Shown: positions 20,100-29,327 of the stretch, in pieces
How positions within the stretch are numbered: position 1 is the first letter of the stretch
How the letters are laid out: each line of letters begins with the position of its first letter
Assembly: GCA_019117185.1 (NCBI GenBank)
Contig: DXAF01000002.1
Coordinates: 1-33,822 of the forward strand
Reading direction: 5' to 3'
Origin: Candidatus Limosilactobacillus intestinipullorum
GTDB lineage: Bacteria; Bacillota; Bacilli; Lactobacillales; Lactobacillaceae
Length of the DNA stretch: 33,822 bases
Position numbers and translations under genes: made by a program
Notes under the pieces: model-generated
The model's input: only the letters and a program-made list of their open reading frames with translations
Database searches by the model: none
Told to the model about the DNA's origin: nothing

Positions 20100-21180
20100 T
20101 ACGTAACTGCTCCAGCTTCTTAGTCTGGTCGGCCACAATCAAGGCTTCAATAATTTCATCTAAGTCACCAGCCATAATCTTATCAAGCTTATTTAGGGTC
20201 AAGCCAATTCGGTGGTCGGTAACCCGGTTTTGCGGATAGTTATACGTTCGGATTCGCTCCGAGCGGTCACCCGTCCCGATCGCGTTCTTCCGCTTTTCGT
20301 CATAGGCACTCTGTTCCTTTTGTTGGTAGTAGTCGTACACCCGTGACTTCAGGATCCGCATGGCCTTAGCCCGGTTTTGCTGCTGGGAACGTTCATCCTG
20401 CATTGCGACGACAATTCCGGTTGGTAAGTGGGTCATCCGGACCGCGGACGAGGTCTTGTTAACGTGCTGACCACCAGCACCACTAGAACGGTAAACGTCG
20501 ACCCGAATGTCCTTAGGATCGATATCGACGTCGACGTCCTCGGCTTCGGGCATTACCCCTACCGTGGCGGTCGAGGTGTGCACCCGCCCCGCTGATTCAG
20601 TAACGGGCACCCGCTGAACCCGGTGGGCCCCGTTTTCAAATTTGAGCTTGGAGTACACCTTGTCTCCCGTGATCATCAGTGCAATTTCCTTGAAGCCACC
20701 AACTTCAGTTTCGTTCTTATCGACGACTTCGACCTTCCATCCCTGGCTCTCAGCGTAGTGGAGGTACATATTGTAAAGGTCAGCAGCAAACAGGCTGGCT
20801 TCATCCCCACCAGCAGCACCGCGAATTTCCATAATGATGTTCTTATCATCGTTCGGGTCCTTAGGAATCAGTAAGACTTCCAGTTCCTTTTCTAGCTTGG
20901 CCTGTCGCTCTTTCGACTCCGTCAGTTCTTCCTTAGTCATTGCGGCAAGATCCGGGTCGTCGGTCTCCCGTAACATCTCTTCATCATCCTTGATCGTCTG
21001 CGTAACCTGCTTGTACTCATTGTATTTTTCAACCGTTTCCCGCAGGCTCCCTTCTTCTTTAGAGAGCTTCATAAACCGTTGTGAGTCGGCGATTACTTCT
21101 GGGTCGCTGATCAGTTCGTTTAACTCATCATAACGATCAGCAACTGCCTGAAGCTTATCAAAAATTTCTGCAATCTCCAT
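20092..21180 (-). CDS. prfA: Peptide chain release factor 1
   Basis: RF1 reads UAA and UAG and triggers peptide release in the ribosome. The 362-residue protein has the codon-recognition tripeptide PVT at 192-194 (PAT/PVT type, as expected for RF1 rather than SPF of RF2) and GGQ at 236-238 in [17 protein letters not shown]. The first ATG base overlaps the last base of the tdk stop codon (TAATG), so the genes are coupled. Confidence 0.98.
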   Translation of the reverse strand: MEIAEIFDKLQAVADRYDELNELISDPEVIADSQRFMKLSKEEGSLRETVEKYNEYKQVTQTIKDDEEMLRETDDPDLAAMTKEELTESKERQAKLEKELEVLLIPKDPNDDKNIIMEIRGAAGGDEASLFAADLYNMYLHYAESQGWKVEVVDKNETEVGGFKEIALMITGDKVYSKLKFENGAHRVQRVPVTESAGRVHTSTATVGVMPEAEDVDVDIDPKDIRVDVYRSSGAGGQHVNKTSSAVRMTHLPTGIVVAMQDERSQQQNRAKAMRILKSRVYDYYQQKEQSAYDEKRKNAIGTGDRSERIRTYNYPQNRVTDHRIGLTLNKLDKIMAGDLDEIIEALIVADQTKKLEQLRNE

Positions 21181-21770
21181 TATTGATTCTCCTCTTTCTT
21201 TCCTAACAGTGGGTGGAAGTAATGTTTACGACAAACCGGGTAGTAAGATTCATTTCCACCGATTTGCACCTGTTCCCCCTCGTAAACGGGTTTGCCATCA
21301 TGAATCCGCAAGTTCATCGTCGCCTTATGGGGGCAAAACCAGCAGATTGTCTTCATTTCTTCGATCTTATCGGCATAGATCAATAAGTACTTAGAGCCTT
21401 CAAACAACTCATTTTTAAAGTCATTTTTAAGGCCAAAAGCCATGACGGGGATGTTCAACTCATCGACAATCTTGATTAGTTGCAGGATATGCCGCTTCTT
21501 TAAGAATTGCGCCTCATCAATCAGCACGCAGTAAACCTTATGATCAATATTTTTAACATAATCATAAATATTAGTGTCATCTAATACGGGCTCCACCTTT
21601 CGTTGAAGCCCGATCCGACTAGCGATAACTCCCTGTCCAGAACGGTTGTCAACACCACTAGTCATCAGGACAACCGGCTTCCCCTGCTCCTCATAGTTAT
21701 GGGCAACCTTAAGGATATCAATCGATTTACCAGAATTCATTGCGCCATATTTAAAAAACAGCTGTGCCAC
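21180..21770 (-). CDS. tdk: Thymidine kinase, type II
   Basis: This enzyme phosphorylates thymidine in salvage. The 196-residue protein has P-loop GAMNSGKS (9-16), DEAQ (85-88) with catalytic Glu, and a structural zinc site Cys143/Cys146/Cys180/His183. The lasso region after the first Cys pair is normal. It is the first gene of the tdk-prfA-prmC-sua5 run and diverges from murT across 175 bases. Confidence 0.96.
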   Translation of the reverse strand: MAQLFFKYGAMNSGKSIDILKVAHNYEEQGKPVVLMTSGVDNRSGQGVIASRIGLQRKVEPVLDDTNIYDYVKNIDHKVYCVLIDEAQFLKKRHILQLIKIVDELNIPVMAFGLKNDFKNELFEGSKYLLIYADKIEEMKTICWFCPHKATMNLRIHDGKPVYEGEQVQIGGNESYYPVCRKHYFHPLLGKKEENQ

Positions 21771-21805
21771 GTGTGATTACGCCCCTTTTTTCGCATAGTA
21801 CTTTT

Positions 21806-21834
21806 ATTATATCTAAAAGCAATTTGCTTTTAAA
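21806..21834 (-). promoter_or_regulatory. tdk promoter with a palindrome in the spacer
   Basis: Minus-strand -35 TTTAAA (21829-21834) and -10 TATAAT (21806-21811) are separated by 17 bases. A perfect 8+1+8 inverted repeat, AAAAGCAA-T-TTGCTTTT on the plus strand (21815-21831), fills the spacer and touches the -35, placing it where a repressor could act. Confidence 0.6.
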
Positions 21835-21874
21835 TACTTCACTTTACCCGTCTTCCTATTCTAGCCGAAACACT

Positions 21875-21902
21875 TTGCAATTTCGAATAATAAGGGTAGA
21901 AT
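21875..21902 (+). promoter_or_regulatory. murT-gatD promoter
   Basis: TTGCAA (21875-21880) and TAGAAT (21897-21902) are separated by 16 bases. The murT ATG is about 45 bases downstream, preceded by GAAAGGAG. Confidence 0.65.
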
Positions 21903-21945
21903 TGATGCACATTATTTATCTAGAAAGGCGAAAGGAGTTAATCAA

Positions 21946-23283
21946 ATGTCAATTCGTAGCACACTAGCGGAAGCGACGGGCCGCTCCAGCTATTGGTTCC
22001 TCCACCACTTTTATCACGGTGGCAGTTCCCTCCCGGGCAAGATTGCCCTAGCACTAGACCCCCACATTCTTCACACCTTTAACAAGTACTATGACCTGAT
22101 AATCGTTACCGGGACCAACGGTAAGACACTGACGACCGCCCTGAGTGTCCGCGTCTTACGGACTAAGTATGACCCGGTCCTAACTAACCCCACCGGTTCC
22201 AACATGGAACAGGGGATCGTCACGACTTTTATTACCGCGCCCCGGCCACAAAAGAAGGGGCTGGCGGTTCTAGAAGTTGACGAAGCCAACGTTATCAAGG
22301 TTACCCAATACATTAAGCCGGTGGCGTTTGTCTTTACTAACATCTTCCGCGACCAACTTGACCGTTACGGCGAGATCTACGCGACCTACGACAAAATCTT
22401 GGCGGGGGTCCGGCGGGCACCCGCCGCCACGATCATCGCTAACGGCGACGAACAGCTCTTCAATACTGGTGACCTCCCTAACCCGGTCGTCTATTATGGC
22501 TTTAACCATGACCACCACGCGGCCTTTGATGCACCGGTAAACACGGATGGACTGCTTTGCCCAAAGTGCCAGCATATTTTGCGCTACCACCTCCGGACGT
22601 ATGCCGGTCTGGGAGATTATTTCTGTCCCCACTGTGGTTTTCACCGGCCGCCATTAAAGTACGCAGTCACCAAGTTAACCAAGCTCACCCCGACACGGTC
22701 GACCTTTGAAATTGATCGGCAAGAATATTCCATTAGCGTCGGCGGGCTCTACAACATCTACAACGCCCTGGCTGCCTATGCCGTCGGTCGGCAGTTTGGC
22801 GTTAGTCCGACCCAGATTAAAGCAGCCTTTGAAAACGAGCGGCGGGTCTTTGGCCGCCAAGAAGTCATCACGGTTGGTGACAAGGAAATCAACATGATCC
22901 TAGTAAAAAATCCAGTGGGGCTCAACCAGGTACTCGACATGGTTGCCACCGAGCCGGCCCCCTTCAGCCTTGGTTTCCTCTTAAACGCCAATTACGCCGA
23001 TGGGATTGATACGAGTTGGATTTGGGACGGTGACTTTGAGCAATTTGCCAAGAGTAATGCCCAACAATACTTTGTTGGCGGTGAACGGTGCCGCGACATT
23101 GCCACCCGCTTTACGATGGCCGGGATTACTAACTACCACAGGTACCCCCAACTAGCAGAGGTGCTTGACCAGGTTAAGCACCTGCCAACTAAGCATGTTT
23201 ACATATTGGCCACCTATACCGCCATGCTCCAGTTTCGCAAGCTGCTGGCCGAAGGTGGCTATATTAAAGGAGGGATGGACTAA
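21946..23283 (+). CDS. murT: Lipid II isoglutaminyl synthase, MurT subunit
   Basis: With GatD, MurT amidates the alpha-carboxyl of D-Glu in lipid II at the inner membrane face. The protein has 445 residues: a Mur ligase ATP-binding centre with VTGTNGKTLTT (54-64), NPTGSNM (81-87) and FRDQLDRYGE, and a zinc-ribbon insertion with Cys205/Cys208 and Cys227/Cys230, known in MurT but absent from the MurC-F ligases. The C-terminal DUF1727 part contains NPVGLNQVLDM. Its stop overlaps the gatD ATG (TAATG). Confidence 0.95.
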   Translation: MSIRSTLAEATGRSSYWFLHHFYHGGSSLPGKIALALDPHILHTFNKYYDLIIVTGTNGKTLTTALSVRVLRTKYDPVLTNPTGSNMEQGIVTTFITAPRPQKKGLAVLEVDEANVIKVTQYIKPVAFVFTNIFRDQLDRYGEIYATYDKILAGVRRAPAATIIANGDEQLFNTGDLPNPVVYYGFNHDHHAAFDAPVNTDGLLCPKCQHILRYHLRTYAGLGDYFCPHCGFHRPPLKYAVTKLTKLTPTRSTFEIDRQEYSISVGGLYNIYNALAAYAVGRQFGVSPTQIKAAFENERRVFGRQEVITVGDKEINMILVKNPVGLNQVLDMVATEPAPFSLGFLLNANYADGIDTSWIWDGDFEQFAKSNAQQYFVGGERCRDIATRFTMAGITNYHRYPQLAEVLDQVKHLPTKHVYILATYTAMLQFRKLLAEGGYIKGGMD

Positions 23284-23990
23284 TGGCTAAGTACCAGTTA
23301 CAACTTGCCCACCTGTACGGGAACCTATTAAATACTTACAGCGATGTTGGTAACATCATTGCCCTTCGTTACTATGCACAACAGATGGATACCACCATTG
23401 CTACCAAGGTAATCAGCATCGACGATGACTTCGCCCCTGATCAATTTGACCTGGTCCTCTTTGGTGGTGGCCAGGACTACGAACAATCCGTGGTTGCCCG
23501 GGACCTACCAAATAAACGAGCCGGGCTAGCAACCTTCATTGACGACGATAAGCCTCTCCTGGCCATCTGTGGTGGCTACCAGTTACTCGGCCGCTATTAC
23601 ATTGATGCTCAAGGGAAGAAGATCCCCGGCCTCGGCTTGTTAGACCACTACACTCTGAATCAGGACCACCACCGTTTCATTGGCGACATCACCATTAAGA
23701 ATCCCGAAAACGGTGAAGAATACCACGGCTTTGAAAACCACAGTGGTCGAACCTTCCTCGGCACCAGCGAGCGCCCACTGGGCACCGTTATTTCCGGTAA
23801 CGGGAATAACGGTGAGGACGGCACCGAGGGGGCAATTTATAAGGAAGTTTATTGTTCATACTTCCACGGCCCTATCTTGACGCGCAATGGTGCCATTGCT
23901 AAGCACTTGTTGCTAACGGCACTGCACAATAAGTACCCCGCAGCTGATCTTAGCTCACAAGCGGCATTACCAATTAAACCAACTTTTTAA
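23283..23990 (+). CDS. gatD: Lipid II isoglutaminyl synthase, GatD glutaminase subunit
   Basis: This class I (triad) glutamine amidotransferase-like subunit supplies ammonia to MurT. The 235-residue protein has FGGGQDYEQ (60-68), the nucleophile Cys96 in LLAICGGYQLLG, and the catalytic His in YFHGPILTRNG. It overlaps murT by one base, so equal synthesis of the two subunits is likely. It is followed immediately by a strong terminator. Confidence 0.95.
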   Translation: MAKYQLQLAHLYGNLLNTYSDVGNIIALRYYAQQMDTTIATKVISIDDDFAPDQFDLVLFGGGQDYEQSVVARDLPNKRAGLATFIDDDKPLLAICGGYQLLGRYYIDAQGKKIPGLGLLDHYTLNQDHHRFIGDITIKNPENGEEYHGFENHSGRTFLGTSERPLGTVISGNGNNGEDGTEGAIYKEVYCSYFHGPILTRNGAIAKHLLLTALHNKYPAADLSSQAALPIKPTF

Positions 23991-23994
23991 AATT

Positions 23995-24058
23995 AAAGCA
24001 GGGAACGGCCCCAACATTCATGCGTGTTGGGGCCGTTCCCTGCTTTATCTTCTTTTTA
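23995..24058. terminator. Bidirectional terminator between gatD and argR
   Basis: A perfect 22-bp stem (23995-24016 with 24025-24046) has an 8-base loop. T-rich tracts follow it on the plus strand (TATCTTCTTTTT) and, more weakly, on the minus strand (AATTTT), so it can serve both convergent transcripts. Confidence 0.92.
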
Positions 24059-24065
24059 ACTACGG

Positions 24066-24524
24066 TTACTTCATGTGTTCATTGATTAACCGGTGAATGG
24101 CCTGGGCGTCTTCCGGTGTCTTGCTAATCAAGATCAAGGTATCATTTCCCGCGAGGGTCCCAATTACTTCGGGAACGTCTAATTCATCAAACATCCCCGC
24201 CAAAATGGTCGCATAACTAGAATTTAGTTCGGTCTTAACCACGTTCATGAACTGCACGGTTTCGACTGACTGAACATTGTTACGGATCCCCAGGTAAAGG
24301 CGGTCATAGTTGTGGGCCGGATCCGTTTGGAGTTGGACATAGTAGGTATGCCCGGTTCCATCACTCGCCTTAACAATATTGAGGGTGTGAATGTCGCGAG
24401 AAATTGTAGCCTGAGTGGTGTTGATCCCCGCATCGGTTAATAGCTGGAGCAGCTCTTCTTGGGTTTCGATCTTTCGTTCATTGACTAGGTGCGCAATAAA
24501 TTTCCGTCGTTCTTTACGGTCCAT
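24066..24524 (-). CDS. argR: Arginine repressor family regulator
   Basis: The 152-residue protein has an N-terminal winged helix with TQATISRDIHTL (Ser42-Arg43, DNA contact) and a C-terminal hexamerisation/arginine-binding domain with ELDVPEVIGTLAGNDTLILI. The arginine-binding pair that is Asp-Asp in E. coli ArgR (GDDT) is Asn127-Asp128 here. Lactic acid bacteria often carry two ArgR-type proteins that act together, one with an altered pair, so this may be the partner that does not itself sense arginine. No arginine genes are adjacent. Confidence 0.93.
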   Translation of the reverse strand: MDRKERRKFIAHLVNERKIETQEELLQLLTDAGINTTQATISRDIHTLNIVKASDGTGHTYYVQLQTDPAHNYDRLYLGIRNNVQSVETVQFMNVVKTELNSSYATILAGMFDELDVPEVIGTLAGNDTLILISKTPEDAQAIHRLINEHMK

Positions 24525-24580
24525 GGAAGACAGTTCCTCCTTATAATATTTTAATTTTTATGCATTACACAGGTTAATTC

Positions 24581-24616
24581 ACTGAATATAATAATCATTT
24601 ATACAGGAGTTGTCAA
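24581..24616 (-). promoter_or_regulatory. argR promoter with possible ARG-box-like operator
   Basis: Minus-strand TTGACA (24611-24616) and TATTAT (24588-24593) are exactly 17 bases apart. An AT-rich stretch TGAATATAATAATCATTTAT (24583-24602) overlapping the -10 loosely resembles ARG boxes. The promoter is well supported; the operator is a guess. Confidence 0.6.
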
Positions 24617-24682
24617 TGAATATGGGCGCCCTTTTATAATAATCTATCAATTAATTTTATAATAAAAGTTACCGTATAAAAA

Positions 24683-25705
24683 TTAGTTAGCTTGCATTTC
24701 ATGCAGGTAGGTCGCGAATATTTGGTCCCGCCGGTCAAGATAAACCTGGTTACGTGCCGTTGGGTGCACCCGGTTGGTTAACACCACCATCCCCTGGTCG
24801 GTTTGCCGGTCCAAAATTAGCCAGGTCCCTGTAAAACCCGTGTGACTAATTAACAGGTGGTGGTCAGCAGCCCGGGAATGGAGAAGCTTCCACCCCAATG
24901 ACCGGCTATGCTCACCGGCTAATGGTGTCTGGTCACTAAAGAGGCAATCCACCATCGCCGGGGTTAATAGACCCGCCAGATTAGTTTCCACCAGTGCCCG
25001 GCTAAAGGTCAATAAGTCATCAAGGGTGGCAAACAGGCCTGCACAACCACAATGAGCCCCCAGAATATATGCCTTAGGATCGTGGACCGTCCCCCGGATG
25101 AGCCCTCGCTGGGGCTGGATTTCCGTCGGTACACACGTCGCGGGGGCGGGGTTAAAAGTTGCTCCAGTCATCTGAAGTGGGGCAAGGACCCGGTTAGCGA
25201 TTACTTCTTGCACTGGGGCCTGGCACAACTTTTCAATGATCCATCCCAGATACAAGAAGTTAACGTCGGCGTAGCGAATCTGGCGATTAAATGAAGAATC
25301 GACGTGCATTGCCGTTAAAAAAGCCCGCTTGAGTGTGACTGGGGCTAATTCATCACGGTGGGAGATGTAACCACTAATCCCTGAAGTATGGGTCAACAGG
25401 TGGCGAATCGTCGGCCGGGGGTCGCCAAAGGCTGGTAAGTATTTAACCACCGGGTCCGCCAGCCGTAACCGCCCCTCCTGGATTAGCATCGCAATTACTG
25501 GCACTGTCCCGACCACCTTAGTTAACGACGCCAGGTCATACTTCATCCCGGCCACCAACGTTTCCGGGAAGGGTCGAGTTTGGGCTAGCCCCTGCACCCG
25601 GCGAATTTCGGCCGGGCCGTCAAAGATCACGTAACTGATTCCCGGGACAATGCCCTCCGTTACCAATGCCGTTAACTGTGCAATCGTCTTAGGATAACTT
25701 CTCAT
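24683..25705 (-). CDS. Serine hydrolase of the beta-lactamase/class C PBP family
   Basis: The 340-residue protein has the three active-site motifs of the penicillin-binding/AmpC-like fold: SLTK (Ser60-Lys63), Tyr145 in RYADVNFLYLG, and HTG in LISHTGFTGTW near residue 300. No signal peptide or membrane anchor is visible, so it may be cytoplasmic. The family includes esterases, D-aminopeptidases and LACTB-like enzymes; real beta-lactamase activity is not implied. It lies alone between argR and the ABC exporter, with terminators or promoters on both sides. Confidence 0.82.
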   Translation of the reverse strand: MRSYPKTIAQLTALVTEGIVPGISYVIFDGPAEIRRVQGLAQTRPFPETLVAGMKYDLASLTKVVGTVPVIAMLIQEGRLRLADPVVKYLPAFGDPRPTIRHLLTHTSGISGYISHRDELAPVTLKRAFLTAMHVDSSFNRQIRYADVNFLYLGWIIEKLCQAPVQEVIANRVLAPLQMTGATFNPAPATCVPTEIQPQRGLIRGTVHDPKAYILGAHCGCAGLFATLDDLLTFSRALVETNLAGLLTPAMVDCLFSDQTPLAGEHSRSLGWKLLHSRAADHHLLISHTGFTGTWLILDRQTDQGMVVLTNRVHPTARNQVYLDRRDQIFATYLHEMQAN

Positions 25706-25720
25706 TGTTCTTCCCCCATC

Positions 25721-25759
25721 AAAAAACTGCTGTTGCAGAATACTATTCTACCACAGCAG
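25721..25759 (-). terminator. Terminator of the MarR-ABC exporter operon
   Basis: On the minus strand a hairpin with outer stem CTGCTGT/ACAGCAG (25727-25733, 25753-25759) and an imperfect inner stem is followed by six T (25721-25726). It lies just after the stop of the second ABC gene. Confidence 0.88.
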
Positions 25760-25765
25760 CTAATG

Positions 25766-27601
25766 TTAAATATTATTTCCTAAAAACTGGCTATTGTAAA
25801 GATCGGCGTAAAACCCGTTTTTGGCCATCAGTTGATCATGGTTCCCCGTTTCGATGATGTGCCCATGGTTAACCACGATAATCTGCTCAGCACTGCGGAT
25901 GGTCGATAGCCGGTGGGCCACGACAAAACTGGTCCGGTCCTTTTGCAAGTCATTCATTGCCGATTGGATCAGTGCCTCCGTCCGGGTATCCACCGAACTC
26001 GTTGCTTCATCTAAGATCAAGATTTCAGGGTTGGCCAAAAAGGCCCGGGTAATCGTCAGTAGTTGACGCTGCCCCTGGGAAATGTTAGATGCCGACTCGT
26101 TAAGAACCGTCTGGTAGCCATCAGGTAACTCCCGAATAAAGCTATCCGCATAGGCCAACCGGGCCGCCTGGTAAACCTCCGCCGCCGTTGCATCCTCACG
26201 ACCATATTTGATGTTATCAAAGATCGTCCCGGTAAAGAGCCAGGTATCCTGGAGGACCATCCCGATGTGCTTACGCAACTCCGCCCGACTCATTGACCGG
26301 GTATCGTGACCATCGAGGTAAATATGCCCACCCTGGATTTCATAGAACCGTTCCAAGAGGTTAATAATGGTTGTCTTTCCCGCACCAGTTGGCCCCACGA
26401 TTGCGACCATATGATTCTTCGGGGCTTTCAGGTTAAAGTCCTCAATTAACGGTTCTGGGCCGTAGCTGAATTGAACGTCCTTAAATTCCACCTTTGGGAC
26501 CGGTGGTGTGTCTTGGACTGGCGCATCGATAATTGTCTCATCCATCTCCGGTGCATCTAAGACTTCAAAAATCCGTTCCGCGGACGCAACCGTCTGCTGG
26601 ATGGTGCTACTGAGGTTGGCAATCTGGGTAATCGGTTGTGAAAACTGGTTGGTATATTGTAAGAAGGCCTGCACATTACCAAGGGTGATCCGGCCGTTAA
26701 TTACCGCCAGTGCCCCGGCAACAGCCACTAGGAGGTAGCCAAGGTTCCGGATAAAGTTCATCAACGGAAAAATCAAAATTGAGAAGAACTGGGCCTTCCA
26801 AGCGGCCTGATAGTATTCATGGTTCTTACTGGCAAACTGTTCTTCTTCGCTTTGTTCCTTATTAAAGGTCCGCACAATCGTGTGCCCCGCATAGGTTTCT
26901 TCCACCTGGCCGTTAATTTTCCCGAGTGCCGCCTGCTGACGACTAAAAAGCCGTTGGGCGGTTGGTGCCACGAAGGCCACCACAATTAGGCTAAGCGGGA
27001 TCATTACAAAGGCTACTAGGGTAAGTTTCCAGCTAATCGATAGCATCAATGCTAACACCCCAAAGAAAGTAATCAAACTCGTGATGATTTGGATTAAGCT
27101 CTGCTGGAGCGTCCCGGCAATATTGTCCATATCATTAACCATCCGGCTCATAATATCACCGTTGCTGTGCGTGTCATAAAACTTAACAGGTACCCGCCCC
27201 ATCTTTTCCTTAAGCTCCTGGCGAAGGTTATAGACTACCTTTTGCGAGATCCGCGTCATGATAACCTGCTGGGCAAAGCTAAATAACCCCGAGAAGACGT
27301 AGAGCAAGATGACGGTAATCCCAATCTGCCAGATCCGGTGAAAGTCAATCGGCAAACTAGTCAAGTGGTGCCCCAGCCGCATCTGGTGGTAACCCGTCAT
27401 TACCCCATTGTAAATAACGGTGGTGGCCTCCCCTAAGATCTTAGGAGCAACGATCGATAGGATGACCGAGGTGATGGCGAGGATGATTGAGAAAATCACG
27501 CCCAACTTCCACGGCCGGAGGTAAGCAATCAACCGCTTCGTCGTTGGCCAAAAGTGCTTGGCCTTGCTAATCTTTCGTGGTCCGCGATGCACGTTTTTCA
27601 T
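25766..27601 (-). CDS. Heterodimeric ABC exporter, canonical subunit (LmrD/BmrD-like)
   Basis: The half-transporter has 611 residues from the chosen start: six membrane spans (about residues 25-320) and a nucleotide-binding domain with Walker A GPTGAGKT, signature ISQGQRQLL (Ser-Gln-Gly-Gln instead of Ser-Gly-Gly-Gln), Walker B ILILDEA with a normal catalytic Glu, and VAHRLSTI. With its upstream partner it makes the LmrCD/BmrCD type of multidrug exporter with two unequal ATP sites. The start is uncertain. ATG at 27601 (MKNVHRGPRK) is chosen over an in-frame TTG at 27628, although AAAGGGGG is only a base away from the ATG. The gene overlaps the end of the partner by 35 bases. Confidence 0.88.
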   Translation of the reverse strand: MKNVHRGPRKISKAKHFWPTTKRLIAYLRPWKLGVIFSIILAITSVILSIVAPKILGEATTVIYNGVMTGYHQMRLGHHLTSLPIDFHRIWQIGITVILLYVFSGLFSFAQQVIMTRISQKVVYNLRQELKEKMGRVPVKFYDTHSNGDIMSRMVNDMDNIAGTLQQSLIQIITSLITFFGVLALMLSISWKLTLVAFVMIPLSLIVVAFVAPTAQRLFSRQQAALGKINGQVEETYAGHTIVRTFNKEQSEEEQFASKNHEYYQAAWKAQFFSILIFPLMNFIRNLGYLLVAVAGALAVINGRITLGNVQAFLQYTNQFSQPITQIANLSSTIQQTVASAERIFEVLDAPEMDETIIDAPVQDTPPVPKVEFKDVQFSYGPEPLIEDFNLKAPKNHMVAIVGPTGAGKTTIINLLERFYEIQGGHIYLDGHDTRSMSRAELRKHIGMVLQDTWLFTGTIFDNIKYGREDATAAEVYQAARLAYADSFIRELPDGYQTVLNESASNISQGQRQLLTITRAFLANPEILILDEATSSVDTRTEALIQSAMNDLQKDRTSFVVAHRLSTIRSAEQIIVVNHGHIIETGNHDQLMAKNGFYADLYNSQFLGNNI

Positions 27602-29327
27602 CCCCCTTTTGAATTTGTGAATCAACAATTTGTTGGTAGGTCTTGTTTTCAGCCTTCAGTTCGGCATGGGTCCCCTGACCAACCACTTCTCCTTCATCAA
27701 TCACCAAAATCTGGTCGGCATCGGCCACCGTTGAAACCCGCTGGGCCACGATTACGGTCACCGCCTGTTGGATTTGCTGATCCTGCTGTAAGGCCTGGCG
27801 AAGCGCCGCATCGGTCTTAAAGTCCAGCGCAGAGAAGGAATCATCGAAGATATAGATCGACGCCGGCTTGATAATCGTCCGGGCAATTGCCAGTCGTTGC
27901 CGCTGGCCACCGGAGAAATTACTCCCGTCTTGCTCAACTGGTGCATCCAGACCGCCGGCCTCCTTTACGAAGTCGGCCGCCTGGGCGATCGCTAGCGCAT
28001 GCCACAACTCATCATCACTCGCACTAGCGTTACCAAATTGGAGGTTTGAACGAATCGTCCCGGAGAACAGGACCGCCTTTTGCTGGGTAATTGAGATAAC
28101 TTCATGGAGGTCATGCTGGCTCAGCTGTTCGATCGGCTGACCATCAACTTCAATCCGCCCACTTTCAATATCAAAAAGCCGGGGGATCAGGTTAACAAGG
28201 GTTGACTTTCCAGACCCTGTCCCCCCAATTATCGCCAGCGTCTGCCCAGCTTTAACAGCAAAGTTGAGGTCGTGGAGGGCCAATTTTCCCGCCCCCTGGT
28301 AACGGAAATTAACGTGGTCAAACCGCAAGCTAGCGGGGTGCCCCGGCGCAATCTTAACTTGTTCATCACGGGGCGCATCATCAACGGAGATCGGCTGTTC
28401 CAAAACGGCGTTTACCCGGGCTGCAGAAGCTGATGCCCGCGGTACAAAGACGAAGATCATTGAAAGCATCATAAAACTAATCATGATCTGGGTAGCATAG
28501 GTCAAAAAGGCAATCAGGTTTCCGACTTGCATGGTCATCCCCGCGATTAACCGGCTCCCCACTAAAATGATGCCGACGTTAGTCAGACTCAAGATCAATA
28601 TCATCACTGGAAATAGGAACGAGACCAGGGTAAAGGCCTTGATCCCCGTCTGCGTATAGTCAGCGTTGGCCTGCTTAAAGCGGTCCTGTTCCCGCTGCTC
28701 TTCACGGAAAGCCCGAATTACCCGCACCCCGGTTAACCCTTCTCGAAAGATCAGGTTAATCCGGTCGGTTTTCTTTTGGATACTCTTAAACAGCGGGACA
28801 GCAAAGTACATGACGGCCACGACCACCACTGCCAGGACTGGGAGACTGACCAAGAATACCCGAGTTAGGCGTGGTTCACGGACGTAGGCCAGTACACAGG
28901 CTGCCACTAACATGATTGGGGACTGGAGCATCATCCGTAAAACCTGGACCATAACGTTTTGGATTTGCACAATGTCGTTCGTCGACCGGGTAATTAATGA
29001 AGAATTACCGAATTCATTAATCTCCTTGCTGGAAAAACGTAATACCCGGTGAAAAATCTGCCGGCGGAGTTTTTCCCCCACCTGCATCGCCTGAGTCGAC
29101 GCGAAATAAACGTTACCGGCCGCAGCTAATAGTCCAATTGCGGCCACGACTAACATATAGCCACCATCACGCCAAATATAGGTAAAGTTTTTCGCCATGA
29201 TTCCCCGATCCACCAGCTCGGCAGTAATTGTCGGTAGGTACAGGTCACAAGCAACTTGGATAATCATAAACAGCACTGCCAAGGTCGTTGCCCACCCCGT
29301 TAGGTTTCGCTTTGCAATCCTTATCAA
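27567..29327 (-). CDS. Heterodimeric ABC exporter, degenerate-site subunit (LmrC/BmrC-like)
   Basis: The half-transporter has 586 residues: a six-span membrane domain with VACDLYLPTITAELVDRGI near the start and an NBD with Walker A GGTGSGKS, a full signature FSGGQRQRL, and Walker B IYIFDD. The residue after Walker B is Asp instead of catalytic Glu, and the H-loop is VAQRVST (Gln instead of His), so its own Walker A/B site is degenerate, as in LmrC/BmrC. The start is taken as TTG at 29327: it overlaps the MarR stop as TTGA and has AAAGGAG about 10 bases before it. A GTG at 29339 sits directly on that Shine-Dalgarno site and is less likely. The substrate is unknown. Confidence 0.9.
   Translation of the reverse strand: MIRIAKRNLTGWATTLAVLFMIIQVACDLYLPTITAELVDRGIMAKNFTYIWRDGGYMLVVAAIGLLAAAGNVYFASTQAMQVGEKLRRQIFHRVLRFSSKEINEFGNSSLITRSTNDIVQIQNVMVQVLRMMLQSPIMLVAACVLAYVREPRLTRVFLVSLPVLAVVVVAVMYFAVPLFKSIQKKTDRINLIFREGLTGVRVIRAFREEQREQDRFKQANADYTQTGIKAFTLVSFLFPVMILILSLTNVGIILVGSRLIAGMTMQVGNLIAFLTYATQIMISFMMLSMIFVFVPRASASAARVNAVLEQPISVDDAPRDEQVKIAPGHPASLRFDHVNFRYQGAGKLALHDLNFAVKAGQTLAIIGGTGSGKSTLVNLIPRLFDIESGRIEVDGQPIEQLSQHDLHEVISITQQKAVLFSGTIRSNLQFGNASASDDELWHALAIAQAADFVKEAGGLDAPVEQDGSNFSGGQRQRLAIARTIIKPASIYIFDDSFSALDFKTDAALRQALQQDQQIQQAVTVIVAQRVSTVADADQILVIDEGEVVGQGTHAELKAENKTYQQIVDSQIQKGDEKRASRTTKD

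Noticed and set aside
24631..24668. Terminator between argR and the serine hydrolase
   Set aside because: The CTTTTAT/ATAAAAG inverted repeat is AT-only with a long loop; it is too weak to call and overlaps the AT-rich region upstream of the argR promoter.
24683..25705. A beta-lactamase resistance gene
   Set aside because: The motifs fit the broad serine hydrolase family, but there is no signal peptide and the family is mostly esterases and peptidases; a resistance role cannot be claimed.
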